A stretch of DNA of 51,135 bases, from NCBI RefSeq assembly GCF_002735645.1, contig NZ_PDZG01000033.1, positions 1 to 51,135 of the forward strand, written 5' to 3'. The notes beneath the pieces are model-generated. The model did no database searches. It saw only the letters and a program-made list of their open reading frames with translations, and was not told the origin of the DNA. Shown one piece after another: positions 27,871-36,566 of the stretch. The position numbers and the translations under genes are program-made. Within the stretch, counting starts at the first letter, position 1. Every line of letters starts with the position of its first letter. Source of the DNA: Iodobacter sp. BJB302 (GTDB lineage: Bacteria > Pseudomonadota > Gammaproteobacteria > Burkholderiales > Chitinibacteraceae).

Positions 27871-28064
27871 AAAACCCAAATCTTAAAACACGGAGTTACG
27901 GAGAACACAGAGGGCCACGGAGAAAGGCAATACGAGTACGAAGCAGCTGTGGAGGGTGAAAGGCATGCACGGCGAAGCGCTCATAGGCGTTTGGGCCTTC
28001 ACTCAGGTTTTCTCCGTGAAACTCCGTGCTCTCTGGGGCCTCCGTGGTTCAAGACTTGGGTTTT
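27871..28064. repeat. MITE-like imperfect inverted-repeat element (copy 1)
   Basis: The ends AAAACCCAAATCTT (27871-27884) and AAGACTTGGGTTTT (28051-28064) are inverted copies differing at one of 14 positions. Inside each arm are repeated CACGGAG/GGAGAACACAGAG-type words in inverted orientation. The element is about 194 bp and has no transposase. It lies between gmm and manB, and an open frame running through it artificially extends manB upstream. A related element lies at 33664-33850. Confidence 0.7.
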
Positions 28065-28110
28065 CTATTATCTCTATCGCTTATTTGCAATGCTTCTTTC
28101 GAGTAAACCA

Positions 28111-29475
28111 ATGACAAGTTTAACGTGTTTTAAAGCCTACGATATCCGTGGCCAGCTGGGCACTGAGCTTAATACCGATATTGCTTATCGTATTGGCCGC
28201 GCTTACGGCCAGCTACTCAAACCGCAGCGCATGGCGCTGGGTGGCGATGTGCGCCTGACCAGTGAAGAATTAAAGCTGGCACTGGCCAATGGCCTGATGG
28301 ATGCGGGTTGCAATGTCATCGATCTGGGCATGACCGGTACTGAGGAAGTCTATTTTGCTGCGTTTCATCTTGATGTGGATGGCGGGATTGAAGTGACTGC
28401 CAGCCATAATCCGCTGGATTACAACGGCATGAAGCTGGTGAAGCGCGGTGCGGTGCCGATTAGCGGCGACACTGGCCTGCGGGATATTCAGCAGCTGGCC
28501 GAATCGGCTGATTTTGCCCCGATTGCTCAGCGCGGCAGTATCAGTTCGCTGTCTGTCCTGGATGCTTATATCGGGCACCTGATGGGCTATGTGGATTTAT
28601 CCGCTCTGCGCCCATTAAAAATTGTCCTGAACTCTGGCAATGGCGCGGCTGGGCATGTGGTGGATGCGCTGGAGGCCAAATTTAAAGCGGCAGCAGTGCC
28701 GGTTGAATTTATCAAAGTGTATAACCAGCCTGATGGCACTTTCCCACACGGCATCCCTAATCCACTCTTGCCTGAAAACCGTGCAGACACCGCCAATGCG
28801 GTGATTGCGAATGGCGCTGATTTAGGAATTGCTTGGGATGGCGATTTTGATCGTTGTTTCTTGTTTGACGAGCGTGGCGATTTTATTGAAGGCTATTACA
28901 TCGTTGGCCTGCTGGCGGAAGCCTTCTTGCAAAAGAACCCAGGCCAGAAAATCATCCATGATCCGCGTTTAACCTGGAATACCGTCGATGTGGTGCAAGC
29001 TGCGGGCGGGGTAGCGATCCAAAGTAAAACCGGCCACGCCTTTATTAAAGAGCGGATGCGCCTCGAGGACGCGGTTTATGGCGGTGAAATGAGTGCCCAT
29101 CATTATTTCCGCGATTTTGCCTATTGCGACAGCGGTATGATTCCGTGGCTGCTGGTGATCGAGCTGATGAGCCGCCGCGAGCAAAAATTGTCCGCCATGG
29201 TTGAGCAGCGCATTGCGGCTTATCCATCTTCAGGTGAGATTAACCGCAAGCTAACGGATGCTAAAGCTGCGATTGCTCGTGTTCGTGCTGTCTATGAAGG
29301 CGATGCTTTAATCGTTGATCTTACCGATGGCATCAGCATGGAATACGCCGATTGGCGTTTTAATCTGCGCTCGAGCAATACTGAGCCTGTAGTGCGTTTA
29401 AATGTGGAATCGCGTGCGGATATGGCTTTAATGCAAAAGCATACTGAGGCGATTTTGCAGCTGTTAGACGCATAA
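28111..29475 (+). CDS. manB: Phosphomannomutase (ManB/CpsG)
   Basis: It interconverts mannose-6-phosphate and mannose-1-phosphate for ManC. From ATG 28111 it is 454 residues, matching E. coli CpsG in size. The motifs are [12 protein letters not shown] at the N-terminus, the phosphoserine loop [13 protein letters not shown], the metal-binding WDGDFDRCF, the sugar-binding [10 protein letters not shown], and the phosphate-binding [12 protein letters not shown] near the C-terminus. The open frame begins at 27949 but that part is repeat-derived and should not be included. ATG 28090 is an alternative. A bidirectional terminator follows. Confidence 0.95.
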   Translation: MTSLTCFKAYDIRGQLGTELNTDIAYRIGRAYGQLLKPQRMALGGDVRLTSEELKLALANGLMDAGCNVIDLGMTGTEEVYFAAFHLDVDGGIEVTASHNPLDYNGMKLVKRGAVPISGDTGLRDIQQLAESADFAPIAQRGSISSLSVLDAYIGHLMGYVDLSALRPLKIVLNSGNGAAGHVVDALEAKFKAAAVPVEFIKVYNQPDGTFPHGIPNPLLPENRADTANAVIANGADLGIAWDGDFDRCFLFDERGDFIEGYYIVGLLAEAFLQKNPGQKIIHDPRLTWNTVDVVQAAGGVAIQSKTGHAFIKERMRLEDAVYGGEMSAHHYFRDFAYCDSGMIPWLLVIELMSRREQKLSAMVEQRIAAYPSSGEINRKLTDAKAAIARVRAVYEGDALIVDLTDGISMEYADWRFNLRSSNTEPVVRLNVESRADMALMQKHTEAILQLLDA

Positions 29476-29488
29476 AGCTGCATTTGAA

Positions 29489-29520
29489 TAAAAAAACGCC
29501 TCCGATGAGGCGTTTTTTTT
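29489..29520. terminator. Bidirectional intrinsic terminator between manB and the CinA-like gene
   Basis: ACGCCTC-CGAT-GAGGCGT (29496-29513) forms a 7-bp perfect stem with a CGAT loop. It is flanked by an A-run on the left and an eight-T run on the right, so it works in both directions. It separates two convergent genes. Confidence 0.92.
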
Positions 29521-29533
29521 GGGTGAATCAAAT

Positions 29534-30277
29534 TTACTTGGCGGCCTGCGAATTCAGCACAGCATCTAAACTAGCCTGAAAATAGCTCATCGCCTCGGCG
29601 GCTAATTCTGGTTCTGCGGTAATGCTAAATTCAATATGCGGCTCAGGGTGAAGCTCGTTGCCATACGAGGGCAGGCTGCTAAAGCCAACCTGAGGATAGC
29701 GCGTGGTAAATGCCTGCATCACGCCAATCAGCTCGCCTTCGCGGGCATTGAGTAAGACGATGGATAGCGTGGCCTCAGGTGCCTCGTCGCTATAGTGCTG
29801 ATCGAGTATCCAGTCGAGCATCGGCCATGCCATGCTGGGAAAACCTGGCACCAGATAATGATGCTGCATAAAGCAGCCAGCCACTTGATTAACCGGATTA
29901 GGGATCAGCCCGCTGCCCGTTGGAAAATACGCCATTTGAATGCGGTGCGGGTAAGCGGCTTCGGCAAAGCGGGTCGTAATGAGTTCAGCGGCCTCAGGGT
30001 GCAAGCTCAGCGGCAGCCCTAATGCCTTGGCAAATGCTAGGCGGGTGTGATCATCGGGTGTTGCGCCTATGCCACCACAAGAAATCACATGTTGACCTGC
30101 ACTGAGGCTGCGTTTAAAGGCTTCAGTGAGCACGGCGCTATCGTCGGGTAAGTAGGATGCCGCGGCCACTTTATGGCCTCTTTTTTTAAGCGTTTCCAGA
30201 ATATGGGCAAAGTGCTTATCCTGACGACGTCCGGACAGGATTTCGTCGCCAATAATAAATAAATGAAATGTAGCCAT
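29534..30277 (-). CDS. CinA/MoaB-like molybdopterin-binding domain protein
   Basis: This 247-residue protein contains the MoaB/Mog (MoCF_biosynth) domain found at the N-terminus of CinA: FHLFIIGDEILSGRRQDKHF, ISCGGIGATPDDHTRLAFAKAL and NQVAGCFMQHHYLVPGFPSM. The C-terminal NMN-deamidase domain of full CinA is absent, so it is the stand-alone form often annotated as competence/damage-inducible protein A. Members have been linked to nucleotide or pyrophosphate hydrolysis, but the substrate here is unknown. It converges with manB and is monocistronic as far as visible. Confidence 0.82.
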   Translation of the reverse strand: MATFHLFIIGDEILSGRRQDKHFAHILETLKKRGHKVAAASYLPDDSAVLTEAFKRSLSAGQHVISCGGIGATPDDHTRLAFAKALGLPLSLHPEAAELITTRFAEAAYPHRIQMAYFPTGSGLIPNPVNQVAGCFMQHHYLVPGFPSMAWPMLDWILDQHYSDEAPEATLSIVLLNAREGELIGVMQAFTTRYPQVGFSSLPSYGNELHPEPHIEFSITAEPELAAEAMSYFQASLDAVLNSQAAK

Positions 30278-30541
30278 AACGCGCCTCTCTTTGTGAGCTT
30301 TAATCTAGGGCTGAATTGATTCAGACTTTTTGATTCGGGTGCATCAGCAGAGTATGTATCCGAACTGCGATTGTCCGGTATGTTTTTTGAATTTTATCAT
30401 CGCAATCATTGGTTTTATATCCTTACGGCATATTGAACTTGTGCAGGTTTTATCTGCCAAAATGGGTAGTGGACAAATTAATACTTTGATCCGCTCAGAT
30501 CCCTTGTTTATGATCAATCTTTTCAGCCTTCCCAATTCAAA

Positions 30542-31036
30542 ATGTCCATATATCCCAGCCCTTTATTTGAACAAAAAATTTGCCCGCCCGAAGAATTAGC
30601 CGCAAGGCTGGCCAGCCTGCCTCGCCCTTTGGTTTTTACCAATGGCTGTTTTGATATTTTGCACCGTGGCCATGTGACTTGCCTGGCCCAGGCGCGTGAA
30701 TTGGGGGCGGGTTTGGTGGTGGCGATTAATACTGATGCTTCGGTTAAACGCCTTGGCAAGGGGGAAGACAGGCCGGTGAATCATACTGAGCAGCGTGCCG
30801 CAGTGCTGGCTGCGCTGGAATGCGTGAGTCTTGTAACATGGTTTGATGCCGATACCCCGTTGGATGTCATTCTGGCGCTTCATCCTGATGTGCTGGTAAA
30901 AGGCGGCGACTGGGCGCCCGAGCATATTGTGGGCAGTAAGCAGGTTCTGGAGTGGGGCGGCAGCGTGCATTCTATTCCCTTCTTATTTGCGACTTCCACC
31001 ACCGAAACAATTAAGCGGATTCGTCAAAGCTCATGA
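30542..31036 (+). CDS. rfaE2: D-glycero-beta-D-manno-heptose 1-phosphate adenylyltransferase
   Basis: This is a 164-residue nucleotidyltransferase with LVFTNGCFDILHRGHVTCLAQA carrying the HxGH-type motif, VAINTDASVKRLGKG, PVNHTEQRAAVLAAL, VLVKGGDW and FATSTTETIKRIR at the end. It makes ADP-heptose for the LPS inner core. The kinase half of HldE is absent, so a separate HldA/RfaE1 kinase is expected elsewhere. Its stop overlaps the start of the MscS gene (ATGA). The 264-bp region upstream has no gene I would support; an ORF at 30330-30599 overlaps this start and looks spurious. Confidence 0.95.
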   Translation: MSIYPSPLFEQKICPPEELAARLASLPRPLVFTNGCFDILHRGHVTCLAQARELGAGLVVAINTDASVKRLGKGEDRPVNHTEQRAAVLAALECVSLVTWFDADTPLDVILALHPDVLVKGGDWAPEHIVGSKQVLEWGGSVHSIPFLFATSTTETIKRIRQSS

Positions 31037-32346
31037 GCTCACGCAATAATTTATTAATTGATTTTGTAAACGAGCTGGGTGATCAGGGCTATTTGCATCC
31101 GCAGTTTTTTGCCCAGCTTGGCATGGTTTTACTGGCCTTAGGATTGTCCTGGTGGGTGAATCGCACCGTAAAGCGCAGAGTGAATCCAGATCAGAACAGC
31201 TGGCACTGGCGCATGGGGGGGGAAGGATTACTGCGGGCGTTTTTCCCTTTAAATGCATATTTATTAGTGGTTTTATCGGGCGTTATTCTTAAAGCTTGGT
31301 TTGTACCGCCCTTTAAGCTGATTGCTCTGGCGAGCGTGCTTCTGCTGGCCATGGCCAATATTCGTATCCTTGTTTATGTGATCCGCCGTGTTTTTGATGG
31401 CGCATCCTGGGTGATGCGCTGGGAGAAATATATCTCCGGATCGATCTGGTTTATCTATGCCCTGCATGTATTGGGTATTTCACCAGAAGTCGCTGAAATG
31501 CTCGACAGCATCAGCCTGCCGGTGGGCAAAGCACATATCTCGGTATTAACCATCGGGCAGGGCCTGTTGTCTGTTGCCGCGACCCTGCTGATTGCGATGT
31601 GGATAGGGCGGGAGTTAGAGCGGCGGCTGATGTCCAGCCAGATGATGGATATGAATGTTCGTGTGGTGCTGTCTAAGATATCCAGCGTGCTGTTGCTGAT
31701 TTTTGCCATTGTGATTGCCCTGCCACTCGTGGGGATTGATTTAACGGTGCTGTCTGTTTTTGGTGGTGCGGTGGGGGTGGGCCTGGGTTTTGGCTTGCAG
31801 AAAATTGCATCTAATTATTTATCGGGCTTTATTATTTTGCTCGACCGCTCAATCAAAATTGGCGATTTGGTGCAGATTGATAATCGCCTTGGCACCATAA
31901 GCAGCATTACGGCGCGTTATGTGGTTTTAAAATCTGCGGATGGTACAGAAGCCTTAGTGCCTAATGACACGCTGATTACCTCCACGGTGGTCAATCAATC
32001 GTATAACGATAAATCGATCTGGACTTCACTGCCTGTTCAAGTGGCATATGGTACAGATCTGGATTTTGTATTGGATTTACTCCGCTCCGTGACCGAAGGC
32101 GAGGCGCGAATCTTAAGCACGCCAGCGCCCGGCGCCTTTGTCTCGGCCTTTGCGGATAGTGGTATTAATCTGGTATTGGGCTTTTGGCTGGCCGATCCAG
32201 AAAATGGTCAGCTTTCTTTGCGATCTGGTCTAAATCTAAAGATCTGGCGCTTGTTTCAAGAGCACAATATTGAGATCCCTTACCCCCGGCGTGAAGTTAC
32301 CGTGCTGAATTCGACGGCATTAAAGCCGCCACTTGATGCTGCCTGA
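31033..32346 (+). CDS. Mechanosensitive channel, MscS family
   Basis: This is a 437-residue inner-membrane protein. Several hydrophobic helices in the first 240 residues are followed by the MscS pore and beta domain: DLTVLSVFGGAVGVGLGFGLQKIASNYLSGFIILLDRSIKIGD is the glycine-rich TM3 plus connector. The beta domain follows with GTISSITARYVVLKSADGTE and LVPNDTLI. The alpha/beta C-terminal domain ends with EIPYPRREV. It acts as a tension-gated release valve or a related channel. It is translationally coupled to rfaE2. Confidence 0.93.
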   Translation: MSSRNNLLIDFVNELGDQGYLHPQFFAQLGMVLLALGLSWWVNRTVKRRVNPDQNSWHWRMGGEGLLRAFFPLNAYLLVVLSGVILKAWFVPPFKLIALASVLLLAMANIRILVYVIRRVFDGASWVMRWEKYISGSIWFIYALHVLGISPEVAEMLDSISLPVGKAHISVLTIGQGLLSVAATLLIAMWIGRELERRLMSSQMMDMNVRVVLSKISSVLLLIFAIVIALPLVGIDLTVLSVFGGAVGVGLGFGLQKIASNYLSGFIILLDRSIKIGDLVQIDNRLGTISSITARYVVLKSADGTEALVPNDTLITSTVVNQSYNDKSIWTSLPVQVAYGTDLDFVLDLLRSVTEGEARILSTPAPGAFVSAFADSGINLVLGFWLADPENGQLSLRSGLNLKIWRLFQEHNIEIPYPRREVTVLNSTALKPPLDAA

Positions 32347-32387
32347 TCGGCAAGTCTTGCGTAGAATCCGTGCTTACAAAAAATAAA

Positions 32388-32404
32388 ACAGGCTGCTGGC
32401 CTGT
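32388..32404 (+). promoter_or_regulatory. Hairpin in desaturase leader
   Basis: ACAGGC (32388-32393) and GCCTGT (32399-32404) form a 6-bp stem with loop TGCTG. It lies immediately before the GGAG ribosome site (32407-32410) of the desaturase gene. No T-run follows, so it is not a terminator. It could affect translation or be incidental. Confidence 0.25.
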
Positions 32405-32418
32405 GTGGAGATAAGAAA

Positions 32419-33606
32419 ATGAACTGGCTTAATGGGCTGATCGACCTGCCTTGGTGGGCTTATATATTGGTGGCTTTGGTATTGACGCATATTACGATTG
32501 CATCAGTAACCATTTTTTTGCACCGGCATCAGGCGCACCGTGCGCTGGATTTGCACCCGATTGCAAGTCATTTTTTTCGCTTCTGGCTTTGGTTAACCAC
32601 AGGGCAGATCACTAAGGAATGGGCATCTATTCACCGTAAACACCATGCCAAGTGTGAGACGGCGGAAGACCCGCACAGCCCGCAAATTTACGGGATTAAA
32701 AAAGTATTCTGGGAAGGCTACGAGCTGTATCGCGCCGAAGCCGCGAATAAAGAAACCATGCAAAAGTATGGTCATGGCACACCCGATGATTTTTTAGAGC
32801 GCCATCTGTATGGCAAATACAATACGCTTGGCCCTGTGCTGATGCTGCTGATCGATCTTTGCCTGTTTGGCGTTAATGGCATCTGGATTTGGGCCGTGCA
32901 AATGATCTGGATTCCTCTGACCGCTGCCGGCATTATTAATGGTATTGGCCACTACTGGGGCTATCGCAATTTTGAATGCGAAGATGCATCCACCAATATT
33001 GTTCCATGGGGAATTATTATTGGCGGTGAAGAATTGCATAATAATCACCATACTTTTGGCACATCGGCCAAGCTGTCTTATAAATGGTTTGAATTTGATA
33101 TTGGCTGGATGTATATCCGCAGCCTGCAGATTTTTGGCCTGGCAAAGGTGCGTAAAATTGCGCCTAAAATGACTTTATCTGCAGCGGCAAAACGTGAATT
33201 GGATGAAGCCTCTTTACAAGCGATTATTGCAAACCGCTATGCGATTGCTGCCAATTATGCGCGAACCTTAAAAGGCACGGTAGGCGAAGAAGTAGAACGC
33301 ATGCGCCATAGCGCCAGATTGCCGCAAATTGATTTTGATCCGGTACGACAAATGAAAATCTGGCTTAAGCAGGATGCCAAAGATACGCCTGAGCAGGATC
33401 AGAAAATCCTGGCGAAGGTGCTGGCAGAAAGCACTGTGCTGGAGCAAATTTATCAGATGCGCCAAGAGTTAACACGTTTGTGGGAGCGCTCAGCTTTATC
33501 CCGTCCTGAGCTGGTGAAACTGCTGCAGGACTGGTGTAACCGAGCTGAAGCCAGCGGTATTGCCGCATTGCAAGACTTCTCTTTCCGGCTGCGCACCGTG
33601 GTTTAA
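32419..33606 (+). CDS. Membrane fatty acid desaturase (acyl-CoA/acyl-lipid type)
   Basis: This 395-residue di-iron membrane desaturase has the three histidine boxes: HRHQAHR (residues about 35-41), HRKHHAKC (about 73-80) and HNNHHTF (about 211-217), plus an extra NGIGHYWGYRNFE histidine. Hydrophobic helices flank the boxes. It introduces a double bond (probably delta-9) into membrane acyl chains, consistent with cold adaptation. The C-terminal 120 residues form a charged helical extension that is longer than in typical DesC/OLE1 bacterial homologues. A GGAG ribosome site supports the ATG. Confidence 0.9.
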   Translation: MNWLNGLIDLPWWAYILVALVLTHITIASVTIFLHRHQAHRALDLHPIASHFFRFWLWLTTGQITKEWASIHRKHHAKCETAEDPHSPQIYGIKKVFWEGYELYRAEAANKETMQKYGHGTPDDFLERHLYGKYNTLGPVLMLLIDLCLFGVNGIWIWAVQMIWIPLTAAGIINGIGHYWGYRNFECEDASTNIVPWGIIIGGEELHNNHHTFGTSAKLSYKWFEFDIGWMYIRSLQIFGLAKVRKIAPKMTLSAAAKRELDEASLQAIIANRYAIAANYARTLKGTVGEEVERMRHSARLPQIDFDPVRQMKIWLKQDAKDTPEQDQKILAKVLAESTVLEQIYQMRQELTRLWERSALSRPELVKLLQDWCNRAEASGIAALQDFSFRLRTVV

Positions 33607-33612
33607 TCATAT

Positions 33613-33640
33613 AAAAGGCGAACGAGGGTTCGCCTTTTTT
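33613..33640 (+). terminator. Intrinsic terminator after desaturase gene
   Basis: AAAAGGCGAAC (33613-33623) pairs with GTTCGCCTTTT (33628-33638) around the loop GAGG, with the T-run continuing to 33640. It begins 6 bases after the desaturase stop. Confidence 0.92.
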
Positions 33641-33663
33641 GTGTTTCCTATATACTTGAACAA

Positions 33664-33850
33664 AGATTTGCAGACACGGGGAAAGTGAAAGAGCACAGCG
33701 CGCGCAGAGAAAAATAAAGAAATTCATTGCCGCAGAATGCTGCTTACATAATGATAAAACCTGCAATTTATTCAAAACAAAAAAATTTATATTCATTCTG
33801 TTTTTCTCCGAGTGCGCTGTGTTCTTATTGATCTCTGTGCCTGCAGATTT
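33664..33850. repeat. MITE-like imperfect inverted-repeat element (copy 2)
   Basis: The left end AGATTTGCAGACACGGGG and the right end, read on the opposite strand as AAATCTGCAGGCACAGAG, match at about 13 of 18 positions. Both arms contain GAGCACAGCGCGC/GAACACAGCGCAC followed by a GGAGAAAA-type word. The length (~187 bp) and the word set resemble copy 1 at 27871-28064. It lies directly upstream of the RidA gene and may supply or disturb its promoter. Confidence 0.6.
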
Positions 33851-33885
33851 TTTTAAGCTTTTCTTCAATTTAAAGGGAGTTCTAA

Positions 33886-34236
33886 ATGTCTTCAATTCAG
33901 CGTTATCACGTCGGTCCGCGTTTATCTGAAATTGTGGTGCACAATAATACGGTTTATTTGGCCGGGCAAATTGCGGAAAATCTGGAAGCTGATGCAAAAA
34001 GCCAAACCGTTGAAGTATTGGGCTTTATTGATAAATTATTAGGTGAAATTGGCTCTGATAAACAAAAGATTCTTTCAGTTACAATTTATCTGGCGGATAT
34101 GGCCGATTACGATGCAATGAATATCGCATGGTCTGAATGGGTGCCTGCCGGTCATACCCCTTGCCGCGCAACGGTAGAGGCTCGTCTGGCTGATCCGCGT
34201 TATAAAGTAGAAATGTCGGTGATTGCTGCCTTGTAA
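33886..34236 (+). CDS. RidA family protein (reactive enamine/imine deaminase)
   Basis: This 116-residue single-domain protein has the RidA/YjgF fold signatures: YHVGPRLSEIVVHNNTVYLAGQI, ILSVTIYLADMADYDAMN, WSEWVPAGHTPCRATVEARLADP with the conserved Arg that binds the carboxylate, and KVEMSVIAAL at the end. RidA proteins hydrolyse reactive 2-aminoacrylate-type enamines released by PLP enzymes. Some members, like this one, belong to subgroups other than archetypal RidA, so the exact substrate is open. AAGGGAG just upstream supports the start. Confidence 0.92.
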   Translation: MSSIQRYHVGPRLSEIVVHNNTVYLAGQIAENLEADAKSQTVEVLGFIDKLLGEIGSDKQKILSVTIYLADMADYDAMNIAWSEWVPAGHTPCRATVEARLADPRYKVEMSVIAAL

Positions 34237-34292
34237 GCAGGGCGGTCTATGCCGCTTGGCGATGGGCAGGGTTGAGTGCAGATGAGGACGCT

Positions 34293-35345
34293 ATGAAACA
34301 TATTTTATTGGGCTATATCGCGGGCTGGACGGATTGGTCTGGTTTGCCGCTGGAGCGCGATGCCGCAAGGCTGACGCACATTTGCTATGCCTTTGCCAAT
34401 ATTCAGGATGGCGAAGTAGTGCTGTTTACGGAGCAAAGTAAAGATCAAAGCCAGCCTCGTGCGGTGGAGGGGATTGCTCATTTACGCGGTCTGCGCTCCA
34501 GGCATCCTCATCTTAAATTACTGATTTCAATTGGTGGCTGGGGAGCAGAAGGCTTCTCGGACGCGGCTTTAACGGCCCGCTCGCGCGAGCAGTTTGCGGC
34601 CTCTGCAATCCGCTTTATGCATCTGCATGGTTTTGATGGCATTGATCTGGATTGGGAATATCCGGCCAATGATATGGCAGGGATTAAGGCAAGGCCTGAA
34701 GACAAGCACAATTTTACGCTGCTGCTGGCCGAGCTGCGCCGCCAGCTGAATGCAGAATCCAAAGCGCATGGCGATTCTTATTTGCTGACTATCGCTGCCG
34801 GTGCGGGCCAGTATTATCTTGATGGCGTAGAGATGCCCGCAGTGGCCGAGCTATGCGATTTTATTAATTTAATGACTTACGATTTTTATAATGGCTGGGC
34901 GACTCGTGCTGGTCATCACAGCAATCTGTTTAACACCCCGGCAGATCCGGAAGGCGATAGCTGCGCCAAATCAGTGGCCTTACTGACGGCCAATGGCCTG
35001 CCTGCGCATAAACTGGTTTTAGGCTGTGCGTTTTATGGCCGCAGCCTGATTGCCCCTGCTTTGGGTGAGGCAGGGCTTGCAAAGAGTAATGGCAGCGCCA
35101 GCTATAGCCAGATTGTGCACGAGCTGATTCCGGCCGGCGCGGTAAAACACTGGGATGATGAAGCTAAAGCGCCCTGGCTGATGGCTGGGGAGCGCTTTGT
35201 CAGCTATGAAGACGAAACTTCTATTGCTCACAAAATGGCTTTTGTGAAGCAACAGGGCCTGGCAGGCGCTTTCTTTTGGGAATACTCAGAAGACCGGGAC
35301 GGCGTACTGATGGATGCGCTGTGGGAAGGTTTGCAGTATGAGTAG
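34293..35345 (+). CDS. Glycoside hydrolase family 18 chitinase
   Basis: This 350-residue GH18 protein begins MKHILLGYIAGWTDWSGLPL. It has LLISIGGWG (SxGG motif, residues about 77-84), the catalytic DxxDxDxE in GFDGIDLDWEYP with Glu122, NLMTYDFYNGW and the final AGAFFWEYSEDRDG. It hydrolyses chitin or chito-oligosaccharides with retention. No signal peptide or chitin-binding module is present, so it may act in the cytoplasm on oligomers or be exported non-classically. ATG 34293 follows GAGGA; the frame reaches TTG 34272. It is convergent with the PIG-L deacetylase gene. Confidence 0.93.
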   Translation: MKHILLGYIAGWTDWSGLPLERDAARLTHICYAFANIQDGEVVLFTEQSKDQSQPRAVEGIAHLRGLRSRHPHLKLLISIGGWGAEGFSDAALTARSREQFAASAIRFMHLHGFDGIDLDWEYPANDMAGIKARPEDKHNFTLLLAELRRQLNAESKAHGDSYLLTIAAGAGQYYLDGVEMPAVAELCDFINLMTYDFYNGWATRAGHHSNLFNTPADPEGDSCAKSVALLTANGLPAHKLVLGCAFYGRSLIAPALGEAGLAKSNGSASYSQIVHELIPAGAVKHWDDEAKAPWLMAGERFVSYEDETSIAHKMAFVKQQGLAGAFFWEYSEDRDGVLMDALWEGLQYE

Positions 35346-35357
35346 GGCGGTCATAAG

Positions 35358-35390
35358 GCCGTGGCCGGATTCATCAACTTAAGCCACGGC
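35358..35390. other. Hairpin after chitinase gene
   Basis: GCCGTGGC (35358-35365) and GCCACGGC (35383-35390) are perfect 8-bp inverted copies with a 17-base loop, located 12 bases after the chitinase stop. No T-run follows, so it is a possible transcript-end or stability structure rather than a clear terminator. The rest of the gap up to 35551 holds no gene I can support. Confidence 0.4.
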
Positions 35391-35551
35391 ATTGACCGGT
35401 ACTTCTCTGGGGGTACAAGGACGCAGCTTTTGTGCTCAGAAAGCGGTGCACAAGAAAATCGACTTGCACACCCTGAGAAAATCGGCTTTTTAACGATCAT
35501 TTTGTATTTAGTAATGCCCCAGGGGGCACAAGTTCGCGCACCCCTGAGTTA

Positions 35552-36409
35552 TTACTTAAACAAACTGCCTATCCGCTGTTCTGCGGACAGAATGTATTTC
35601 TGGCCATTGTCTTGCAAGGCTTTGCCGTCAAAGCGATCAATGCGGTAGATCGTGCCAAAAGAGAACGTAGGCGCGGCAACACCGGCTCCACCCACTACTT
35701 CTGCCCCGCGGCGTACATTGTCGGCCATCCATGAGGTTAAGCGCAGGTGGTAAGGATTACGTTGCACTTCGCCCACGTGGCAAGCCAGCGCAGCGATCAG
35801 ATCAGCGGTGTCAGCAATATTCGTTTCAATCAGCGCATTTGGTGTGGCCATTGCGCGCCAGAATTCAGATTGCACCACAAAGCAGGCATGGCCTAGCTTG
35901 GCCAGAGCATCCAGCAAGAGGAAATGCGTGCCGATATGCGCGGCGTGGCCGTCGTTGTCGTTAGGCACAACGCATACTGTGGGCTGGTATTGTTTGATCA
36001 GTGCGGCGATGGCATCTACTTTTTCTGCCCATGCGGCAGGATCGCTTTCGCGGGTCTTCGGGTTGACCGCCATCAGGCCGCCGGGAATCGTTTCCTGTAA
36101 TTCAAAACCAAGTACCTGACAGGCACGATCCAGCTCGGCCAGCCGTTCTGGCTGGCGTGGCAAATTAGAGCCCAGTGTGACGGCCACATTGATGACGCGG
36201 TAGCCATCTTCGCGCGCCAGGCGCAGGGGTAAAGCACCAATAATGCATTCATCATCGGGGTGGGGCGCAAAAACCATGGCCACGGGAGAGGAGGTTTGCG
36301 CTTGCTTTGCCGCAATCGTCAGGCCATCTAAGGTCGTAAACAATGGTGCATGTTGTTTTTGTAACAGGGCGTCGTGGGCCTTAACCAGCTCGATATACGG
36401 ATTGCTCAT
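35552..36409 (-). CDS. PIG-L family (GlcNAc-type) deacetylase
   Basis: This is a 285-residue LmbE/PIG-L zinc deacetylase. The metal-binding motif is FAPHPDDECIIGALPLRLA, and the second metal ligand is in DGHAAHIGTHFLL. ATG 36409 is chosen because GGAG lies 8-9 bases upstream; the frame reaches TTG 36424. Family substrates include GlcNAc conjugates, so together with the neighbouring chitinase and mpl it could handle amino-sugar oligomers, but this is inference. It is co-directional with mpl, 142 bp or more downstream of it. Confidence 0.88.
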   Translation of the reverse strand: MSNPYIELVKAHDALLQKQHAPLFTTLDGLTIAAKQAQTSSPVAMVFAPHPDDECIIGALPLRLAREDGYRVINVAVTLGSNLPRQPERLAELDRACQVLGFELQETIPGGLMAVNPKTRESDPAAWAEKVDAIAALIKQYQPTVCVVPNDNDGHAAHIGTHFLLLDALAKLGHACFVVQSEFWRAMATPNALIETNIADTADLIAALACHVGEVQRNPYHLRLTSWMADNVRRGAEVVGGAGVAAPTFSFGTIYRIDRFDGKALQDNGQKYILSAEQRIGSLFK

Positions 36410-36566
36410 TGGCGTCTTCTCCAAGTCTTTTCGTTAAGTGAAATTACTTACGCAGTATATGCTTTTGCGTTAAGCGAGGGGAGGGGCCTGCCTTGATCTG
36501 GATCGTGATCTGGCGGGCTTTTAGCGCAGATATCCGCGTTGCCACTCCCCACCCGCTGATATTTTT

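Noticed and set aside
27871-28064. CRISPR array
   Set aside because: The repeated words are irregular in spacing and arranged as inverted arms, not as direct repeats with uniform spacers.
27949-28110. 54-codon N-terminal extension of manB
   Set aside because: It is translated from the inverted-repeat element; the conserved phosphomannomutase N-terminus starts at ATG 28111 and gives the normal family length.
30330-30599. 89-codon plus-strand ORF before rfaE2
   Set aside because: It overlaps the well-supported rfaE2 start in another frame and has no recognisable feature.
33365-33997. 210-codon minus-strand ORF across the desaturase end, terminator, repeat and ridA start
   Set aside because: It crosses two supported genes, a terminator and a repeat, and has no coding signal.
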